From positions 51,590 through 62,911 of the forward strand of contig MU647458.1 of NCBI GenBank assembly GCA_026770585.1: a stretch of 11,322 bases of DNA, read 5' to 3'. The translations under genes and the position numbers were made by a program. The notes under the pieces are model-generated. The model was not told where the DNA came from and made no database searches. It saw only the letters and a list, made by a program, of their open reading frames with translations. Positions 1 to 9,100 of this stretch are shown here, piece by piece. The stretch comes from Baffinella frigidus (lineage: Eukaryota; Cryptophyceae; Cryptomonadales; Baffinellaceae). The first letter of the stretch is position 1. Every line of letters begins with the position of its first letter.

Positions 1-98
1 CCCTGAACCCTGAACCCTAAACCCTGAACCCTGAACCCTGAACCCTGAACCCTGAACCCTGAACCCTGAACCCTGAACCCTGAACCCTGAACCCTAAA
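1..98 (+). repeat. Telomere-like C-rich heptamer tract (CCCTGAA)n
   Basis: Fourteen or so consecutive heptamers, mostly CCCTGAA with a few CCCTAAA, on the coding strand. No gene before the partial exon at 111. Likely the end of an intron. Confidence 0.9.
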
Positions 99-110
99 CG
101 CGGCGCCCGG

Positions 111-171
111 ATGCGTGATGCTGCCCTCTGCCTTCTCATTGCTCTTATCGATGCTGAGGCCAACGCTCCTG
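111..171 (+). CDS. RME-8 exon (5' side truncated or unresolved): helical segment before the GYF region
   Basis: The frame beginning at 111 reads [20 protein letters not shown] and ends in phase 1 at a CTG|GTGCTAAACCC donor. Joined to the exon at 548 it gives ...EANAP-AFAAAGG..., which lines up without gaps with the RDRLILFLNKLI...NVKDL...NG stretch of animal DNAJC13 as I recall it. The frame is open back to about position 99, but there is no AG before that, only telomere-like repeats, so the true acceptor is missing or the exon is itself a donor-side fragment. A shorter copy of its donor end lies at 211-226. Confidence 0.55.
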
Positions 172-3100
172 GTGCTAAACCCTAAATCCTAGACCCTTCC
201 CTCTTAATCCTAAGGCCAACGCCGCTGGTGCTCCCTCACCCTCAGAGCTCTAGAAGCCTCACGCGAGCGCACGATGCATTTCTCACGTGCACCACACTCA
301 CTTTCACACACATCCAACTCCCTTCCAACTCACAAGAAGCTCGCTGGGTGACTCACACGAAGCTTGCTGGAGCTGACATGAAGGAGTGCTGGTGCGCAGC
401 CTTCGCAGCCGCCGGCGGCGTCTCCCTCCCCCTCCGGATCTCCAGCACGATCCACACGGCTCTATCCCGCGCCAAAGTTGACGGATTTTTACTGCAAACC
501 CAGCACGTCAACTTGAGAAAAGTCTGACAGTCAACCTGGGCTCGCAGCGTTCGCGGCGGCCGGCGGCGTTACCCTCCTGCTCCGGATCTCAAGCACGATC
601 CACACGGAGCGGCGGGGGGTTGGGCGCGCGGCCGCGGCGAGCATCTCGCTTATTGAGGACTCGGCCGATAACGCCAATGGTGCGGCTTTCCCTGAACCTT
701 AAACCCTACACCCTGATCTTCCCTGAACCCTAAACCCTACACCCTTAACACTGAACCCTGTACCGTACACCCCAAAGCCCACACAACACACCCCAACCCC
801 CAAATACCACACCCCACACTCCACACCCTAAACCTTAACCCCACTACCGGCACAGGTGGGAGGGAGTTTCGGTTCTGGTACTGCTCGACGGACCCAGACA
901 CGCCGCTCCTGCTGTCGGAGATCGCTGCGGGGATCAAGACAGGTAAAACCTGAACCCAAACCCTAAACCCTGCACCGTAAACCCTGAACCCTAAACCCTA
1001 AACCCTCAGCCCTAAACCCTAAACCCTAAACCCTAAAATCTAAACCCTAAACCTTGAACCCTGAATCCGATGACCGTGACAGGCAAGATCCGCGAGGATG
1101 TTGATACGTTCCGCGCTGAGGGGGGGAAGGCGTGGGTGGCGCTCAAGGCCATCCCGCAGCTAGCGTGGACGGTCGGGATGGGTGGCGCGGGGGGCATGTC
1201 GAGAGAGGCGCTCAGCCTCGCGTGCCTCCGCGCGCTCAGGTGCCTCTCCCATTTTGGAACCCTAAACCCAGACCCTTAAAACCCGAAACACTGGACCCTA
1301 CACCATACACCCTACACCCTACACCCTACACCCTAAACACTAGACCCTCGACCCTCGAACCCTAAACCCTTAACCCGAAACCCGAAACCCGAAACCCTAA
1401 CTTCTAACCCATAACCCCCACACCCTGCACCCTAAACTCTATAAACTCTACTCCAACCGTGAACCCTGCGCCAAAAAAAAGCACCCTAAACCCCAAACCT
1501 CGACCTTGATAGTGTCTATCCCCCGAACCCTAAACCCTCAACCCTAAACCCTAAACCCTGACCCTAACCCCCAGACCCCAAACCCCAAACCCTACACCCG
1601 AAACCAGGCGGCTGTGCGAGCGCTTCCCAGCCTGCGATCTCTCCTCGGGGCTTGTCAAGGTGCCGACACCACGGGTGCGTCGGGAGCTGCTCGCGGCACC
1701 GAACCTGGCGCTGCTCGCTCAGACCCTTCTCGCGGAGCACCCCGACGCAGCGGACGAGGCCATGCAGGTTGCGCGTTTCTCGCGACTTCCTCTGATTGAG
1801 ATTTCGCATGACTGCCTCTGATTGAGTCGGTTTGGCGGAGTTGTATCACATCGGGGGGGGGGCGTGGGTGGTCTGGCTAGGGGGATGTCGTGACTGTTCG
1901 GCAACGCACGGTGAGGAACGAGGGAAACGGCGGTGGTTGGGGGAGGAGGCGGTGGTTGGAGGAGGAGGCGGTGGTAGGAGGAGGAGGAGGAGGCGGGGTG
2001 TTTACACCCGGTGTAAACATTGGTGTAAACATTGCGGGGTCGTAACCCTTGGCAAAAATTTGAATTTGAAAACACCTCTCGGCAGGTGCTGTGGACGCTG
2101 GTCGAATCGGGGGACGCGGGGGCAGTCGGGCGGCTGTACAAGACCGGCTTCTTCTTCTTCGCTCTCGCGTACCAGGGCCCTCGGCTGGAGGTGGTGGCGA
2201 AGGCCCTCAAGGCTTCGCACATGCGCCAGGACTGGTAATTCTCCTCCTCCTTCTTCTTCTTCTTCTTTTTCTTTGTTACCCTCAGAGCCTTGTGACACGG
2301 GATCACCTGCTACCTAGTACAACTTGCGTCGCACATGCGCCAAGACTGGTAATGCGAGAACGAAGCGAGTATTGATCACATTGCACGAGAGTGGAAAGCC
2401 CAGGTTCAGTGTGGGGAGTCTTGCGCCTTGAGGGTTGAAGCCCTCAAGGTTTTGCACATGCGCCAGGACTGGTAATTCACCGTCTTCTTCTTCTTCTTCT
2501 TCTTCTTCTTCTTCTTCTTCTGCTTCTTCTTCTGCTTCTTCTTCTTTATTACCCTCAGAGCCTTGTGACAAGGGATCACCTGCTACCTAATACCGCTTGC
2601 GTCGCACATGCGCCAGGACTGGTACCTCCTCATCCTACCCCTGCCGTGGTCTAGGGATACAATATGGGGATACAACCCCGTGTAGTGATGCAGAGGTCGC
2701 CCGTCTTCCCCCCCACGTTGGTGTGACCAGTTTGGTGAGACCGGGCTCTTTTCCGCCGTACAGTTGGCGAATTTGGACCACACGCACTGCATCTCAACTT
2801 AATAATATTATCCGGGGAAACCTATTTTCTTTAGTTTGATGGCAAGGAAAATTACTACGTAAATGCTTTAATATTACTAATAAGAACGAATTGTGTAGTA
2901 ATTTTCCTTGCCACGAAACTAAAAAAAAATAGGTTTCCCCGGATAGAATAGTCTGGACAACAGTTTTTCCCAGTAAACTGGTGGCCAACTTTCGCTGGAA
3001 GGCAAGGCGTTAAACATTACATTCTCTGAGATACAAGTCGCGTCCGGCAGGTACCGGAGCACCGTGTATTGATCACATTGCAACGAATGTGGAACGCTCA

Positions 3101-6100
3101 CACCGTTACCGGCAAAAGGACGCGATAGTAACACGTCACGTCCCGCAGGTACCGCGGCAAGGACGCGGACAGCCTCGACGCGACCGACCCCGCGAACTCG
3201 GTACAACCTTCACCCCAAAACACGAACCCTGAACCATCAACCCTGAACCCTGAGCCCCAAACACTCTACACCCCCAACACTAACACTACATCCTGCACCC
3301 TCAACCTTACACCCTAAACTCCGCACCCCAAACCAGGCACCCTACATCCTAAACCCTACACCCTGAGCCCTAAATCCCACAACTGAACCCCCCGAATCCT
3401 GCACCAGGTACTGATCGAGCTGCTACCAGAGTCGCTGGTCTGCTTTCTTCAGCGCCACCCGCCCGAGGAGTTCGCCAAGTACATCCCATGTCCCCACGTT
3501 CGAGCTCTGACAATTCTTAAGTTGACATGCTGGGTGCGTGGTGCAAATCTGTCAACTTTGGAGCGGGCAAGAGCCCCGCAATCCAGCTCTCGCGAGAGCT
3601 GGGTGCGAACTACAGCGAGGAGTTAGAGTGGTCTGCGTCCTGCAGCGCCACACGCCCGAGGCCTTCGCCAAGTAACCCCGAAACCCGAAACCCAAAACCC
3701 CAAACCCCAAACCCCAAACCCCAGACCCCAAACCTAGACCCTAGACCCTACACCCTAGACCCTAAAATAGGCCCCCAAACCCCTACACCCCGCACTTGCC
3801 TGACACCCTCCACGCCTGATGCCAAGCGCGCGAATGCAGGATGTTCCTGATGGATTCGGCTTCCCCAGAGGCGCTAGGATCACTCGCTGTGCGTACCAAA
3901 GTCCTCGCGCATGCTCTCACGCTTGACGTGTTGTCCCGCCTGATGCCCATCATGACACCGCAGGATGTTCCTGGCGGATTCGGACTCCCCAGAGGCGCTC
4001 TGGCGGCACTCGATGCGTGCGCGCCTCGCTTCGGCCATGCAGGTTCCATCCGGGTCTATTTGGTCTCACCAATCTGCTTCCCCCGGGCTCTTTTCCGCCC
4101 CGAAGTTGACGGATTTGTACCGCACACCCAGCATGTCAAGTTAAGAATAGTCGGTCAACCGGACTGTGTCCTTTGGAGGGTTCGGACTCCCCAGAGGCGC
4201 TGTGGCGGCACTCGATGCGTGCCCGCCTCGCTTCGGCCATGCAGGTCCCCCCTGCCCTCCACCAAGGACCTGCTCCGGTACGATGCGGCCCTATCCCTGC
4301 CATAAGCTGGCCGCATCCCTTCCGAAGCGGGCCAATCCCTGTCCGGAGCTGTCCATTGCGGCCATGCAGGTACCATCCGGGTCTATTTGGTCTCACCAAT
4401 CTGCTTCCCCCGGGCTCTTTTCCGCCCCAAAGTTGACGGATGTGTACCGCACACCCAGCATGTCAAGTTAAGAATAGTCGGTCAAGCGGACTGTGTCCTT
4501 TGGAGGGTTCGGACTCCCCAGAGGCGCTGTGGCGGCACTCGATGCAGGCGCGCGTCGCCGCGGGCATGCAGGTTCCATCTGGGCGTATTTGATCTCACCA
4601 GTTTGGTGGGCCCGGGCTCTTCCCCGCTCCAAAGTTGACTGATTTGTACCACGAACCTGGGACGTCAACTTGAGAATAGGCGCTGTGGCGGCACTCGATG
4701 CGCGAGGCGCGCCTCGCCGCGGCCATGCAGGTTCCGAGCCTCACCCTCTGGCGCGGTGTATTTGGTCTCAACAATGATGTGAGCCCGGTCTCTTGTCCGG
4801 TCCAAAGTTGATGGGGTTCCCCTGCTCGAATGGTCAAACTCGCCCCCCCGAATGGTCAAACACTGGAGTGGTCACCCCCCTCCCCGAATCAAACAGGCAC
4901 ACATCGCCGGGTTCGCCGCGCGGGTGCGGGAGGACGTCCTCGCCTCCTACTCCTACACTCCGCTGATCGCGCGCGTGACGCATCCGGAACTGGCGAAGGA
5001 GCTGTGGTGCCATCGGTTCTTCCTGAGGAATCTGTGCAACACCGCTTCGTTCCCCGCATGGTGCGTCCCACCACCACCGCTCGCGACCCTAAACTGTGGG
5101 TGTTGAGGCTCATAACCGTACTGGATATATGCCCTTAGAGCCTAGATACCTTCCTACACCCCGCTCATATCACGCGTGACGCATCCGGAGCTGGCCAAGG
5201 AGCTGTGGTGCCACCGCTTCTTCCTCCGGAATTTGTGCAACACCGCCTCTTTCCCCGCCTGGTGAGAACCCTACACCCTGGTTTAAAGTTTACGATTTAG
5301 GGTTCGCACCAAGTTTCGTCCTAGGATCGAAACTTGGTTTCGTGGTAGGATCGCAAGCTACTCCTACACCCTGCTCATCGCGCGCGTGACACACCCGGAA
5401 TTGGCGGAGGAGCTGTGGTGCCACAGCTCCTTCCTGAGAAACCTCGGTAACACCGCTTCGTTTCCGGGATGGTGCGTCCGACCCTCAACCCTGGACCCTG
5501 GACCCTGAACCCTGAACCCTGAACCCGGGAGCTGTGGTGCCACCGCTTCTTCCTCCATAATCTGTGCAACACCGTTTCGTTCCCGGGATGGTACGAACCC
5601 GAAACCCCGAACCCTGAACCCTACGCCCTAGACACTAATCCCCACCGCTTCACACTCAAACCCTCAACCCTATAACCTTCACCTCAGCAACACAGCCGCC
5701 TTCCCGGCTCCCTGCTTCCGACCACCACCGTTCGCGACCCTACACCAGAAACCATAAGACCAAAACCCGAAACCTCAAACCCCAGACCCTAAACCCCAAA
5801 CCCGCAAACAACAGGCCCATCGCGGAGCCAGTGCCTCTCTTACGCGCGCTGATCGAGCGGTGGCGGATCGAAGAGGGCAAGGCTGAGAAGGGCGACGCCG
5901 TGCTGGGGGAGGGCGCAGCACGAGAGCGTCTGCAGGTGCGTGTGACCGTGTTTCTCTTGTTCGTTTCCCTCGTCCTGTGCGTGTTCTTGTTCGTGCTTTG
6001 TAATCCATTCGAGGATGGTTTGTTCGATTCGAGAATAAGACGCGGGTTTAGTCGAATAGACCACGTGATATCCCTTTAGGGTTTAGGGTTTAGGGGCCTC

Positions 6101-9100
6101 GTCCGTACACTGGCTTCGAGTCCATTCCAGCAATCACGTAATGCCCCTGGATATCACGTGGGCCATCCGGTTTACACGGGGTCTCGTCGTTTCGAAACGT
6201 CACACTGCACCAGGTCTCCCATCACAGACACACTGAAAACGCGAACACGCGCGATTCCGCAAGCGATCACTTCACAAAAAGGATCAAACTAGTACTAGAA
6301 CAGCAGCTGTGAAGTAATTTTCGTTAGACACACTGAAACCTCGTGGTTGTGCAGGTGGCTGCAGATGCGACCGTCTTTTCAGAGCTGCGATTGAGACGAA
6401 AACGCGTCGTTTCGCAGGTGGCTGCGGATGCGTCCGCCGAGGACGTCAAGAAAGCCTACCGAAAGCTGGTGTTGAAGCTGCACCCCGACAAGAACCCTGA
6501 TGGGCGCGCCGAGTTCGAACTCGTGCAAGAGGTCCCCCCGAATCCGCACGCTCCAAACCCTAAACCCTACACCCTAAACCCTAAACCCTAAACCCTAAAC
6601 CCTAAACCCTAAACCCTAAACCCTAAACCCCAAACCCCAAACCCCAAACCCCAGGCATACAGTAGCCGGTTTCCTTCACAACAAATCTACTTGTCACTAA
6701 GCCCTCAACTCAACCTTAAACCCTGAACCCTCAACTCACAGGCATACAGCAGCCTCGTCCGAACAATGGCCTCAAGCGGAGCGGGAGGAGATGGAGACGA
6801 CACCGCAGACAAGCCCCCTCGCGGAAACACCGCGCTCCTCCTCCTCCAGACCCAGGTTGACCCAGCAGAGTTTCAGGGCAGAGTCCTCCGGGGGCAAGTT
6901 TGGCAATGGTGTTGGAGCCATTTGTGTCCGACCTGAACCATGTGTGCGAGGGAGACGACACCGCAGACAAGCCCCCCCGCGGAAACACCGCGCTCCTCTT
7001 CCTCCAGACCCAGGTTGCTCGCGTGACCCTGCACAGATATCCCTTATCTGCCGAAAAAGGTACGTGATTTTGTTTTTAGCAGGAATCAGGTGTAGGGATT
7101 TGAATTTAGCGGAGGACGGTTTTCCGGGTCTCATAAATCAGGAATTTCTCGGGTCTTTTAGCACCAATTACTCAATTTGTTCAGCTTAGCGAGCCTGACA
7201 AGCTGGTGTTTTTTTAATAATTTTCCATTAAGAGGCGGCTTAATTAAAAAATGCCAAAGTTGACATTTGAGCCTTTTGACGTCTCAGGACGTCGCAGGCA
7301 CTTAAGGGATAGGACAGAGTTCACCCCTACCACGTGTTGGAGACATTGGTGTACGACACGCATTCGAAACCTGTTTGGCTCCACCTGCTACCAGATGTTG
7401 CAGCCATGAGTGTCCTGAAACGTAGTACCTGAAACGTAGTGGCGCCCCGCAGAAACCGCGCGCCGTTGATTTCCTTCCGTTGTGTACATTACTCAACTCT
7501 TGGTCACCACTGGGCAGGCAATCCTGTACGAGACGACCAGAGGTTCCGGACAGAGTTCTCCTGCTCTGGCAACGTAGACTGCATTCAGGACTGTCCTGAA
7601 TCAACCCCCGGGCGGCAGGCAATCCTGTACGAGCGGCACCGCGCAGCGCTCGCGCGGCACCGCTACCCCCTCTACCCCAATCAGCCCTGAAGGTTTTAAA
7701 TAGGTTCCTCTTGCATTCTCGAGTGGATGACCTAATTCCGGCGTCAACTTAATTCCGGCATTCCTAGGTCGAGTGAGCCCTCCCCGCGCCACCCGATTGA
7801 TTTCCCCTACCTTGTAGGCTATATCCTGTTGGCTGTATCCTTTTGGCCATATCCTTTCCTGAATCGTCCTGCCCAACAGGCGATCCTCTACGAGCAGAAA
7901 CCGCGCGCCGTTGATTTCCTTCCGCTGTGTACATTACTCAACGCTTGGTCACCACTGGGCAGGCGATCCTGTACGAGCGGCACCGCGCAGCGCTCGCGCG
8001 GCACCGCTACCCCCTCTACCCCGCCCTCGCCGCGATCCTCCAAGGCGGGCCCGTCCCGGGGGACCATGAGGCTGGCCCCGCGCGCGCTGCGCCCCATTCG
8101 GTACTTTCCTCCTGCTCTGCGTCTCATTCGGTACCACGTGACTCTTGGCGATGCTCTCGCGGCGCATTCGGTACCAACGTGTGTGGTCCGCTTTGTTGGC
8201 GCTGCTCTGGTGGGTATACCCCGCCCTCGCCGCGATCTTCGAAGGTGGGGGTGTCCCGCCGTAAAATGTTGCTTCACGTAAAATGTTGCTTCACTATACG
8301 TACCGAAATACGATATACAATAAATGGACGCATGAATTGGACGTGACGGGGACGCCGAGGCTGGCCCCGCACGCGATGCGCCCCGTTCGGTACCGATGCT
8401 GGAAACCCCTACACCCTAAACCCTAAACCCTAAACCCTGAACCCTAGACCCTAAACCCTAAACCCTGCATCCTAAACCCTAAACCCTTAACACCAAACCC
8501 TAAACCCTAAACCCTGCACCCTAAACCCTCAACCCTCAACCCTAAAACCTACACCCTACACCCTAAACCCTAAACCCTAAACCCTAAACCCTAAACCCTA
8601 ATCTCAGGTGCTTGCGGTAGTGGCGCGCACGATGGCACTCTCGGCGGCGGCGGACGGCGGAAACGCCGAGGAGCTCATCCGCTCAGGTAGTTCTCTATCA
8701 ACTGGATTCCGCTCTGTAACAAAGACAGTCACTGTCAGACTATTCTCAAGTTGACATGTTAGATTTACGGTACAAATCCTCGGAAACGCCGAGGAGCTCA
8801 TCCGCTCAGGTAGTTCTCTACCATCATGTCAGTATTGAATAATTGCCAACGTATTGAATAATTTCTTTTGTGGCAATGAAATTTCTACACAAATTCTCTA
8901 CTGTTACTAGTATGGTCCATTTGTGTAGTAACGGCGGAAACGCCGAAGAGCTCATCCGCTCGGGTACTCCTCTACCACTCAATCGGGTTGACCGACTATT
9001 CTCAAGTTGACATGCTGGGTTGTCGGTACAAATTCGTCAAATTTAGAGCGGAACGATGGCACTCTCGGCGGCGGCGGACGGCGGAAACGCCGAAGAGCTC

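Larger units (their letters stand above)
4033..4550 (+). repeat. Tandem duplication, 327-bp offset
   Basis: About 4033-4220 repeats at about 4360-4547 with only a handful of differences. The unit contains the exon end, intron start, interspersed element and next exon copy. This is the youngest-looking duplication in the window. Confidence 0.8.
7448..7980 (+). repeat. Tandem duplication of intron end plus exon start, 445-bp offset
   Basis: CAGAAACCGCGCGCCGTTGA ... CACTGGGCAG at about 7448-7517 recurs at about 7893-7962 with two or three differences, each followed by the AILYE codons. Confidence 0.8.

Noticed and set aside
1-98. True chromosome end (telomere)
   Set aside because: Heptamers are mostly CCCTGAA with mixed variants, and similar tracts recur inside the gene between exons, so this is an interstitial tract.
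1719-2306. Long open frame on the minus strand (195 codons)
   Set aside because: Its sequence is low-complexity poly-Lys/Glu and poly-Pro from the TTC and GGT repeats read in reverse; it crosses a real + strand exon and resembles no family.
1832-2317. Open + frame of 161 codons over the exon at 2086
   Set aside because: Gly/Arg/Ser-rich translation of GGA/GGT and TTC repeats in a frame different from the RME-8 exon.
2314-2571. Poly-Glu protein on the minus strand
   Set aside because: Only the complement of the (TTC)n tract.
3841-4305. Single continuous + strand gene of 154 codons
   Set aside because: It runs through two AG acceptors and a GT donor and translates the DSPEALW exons partly out of frame; the spliced model explains the region better.
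5775-6064. Minus-strand frames opposite the exon at 5815
   Set aside because: They mirror a well-supported + strand exon and show no family pattern.
7888-8281. Overlapping open frames on both strands around the AILYERH exon
   Set aside because: High GC leaves all frames open; only the frame of [20 protein letters not shown] matches a family and has correct splice phases.
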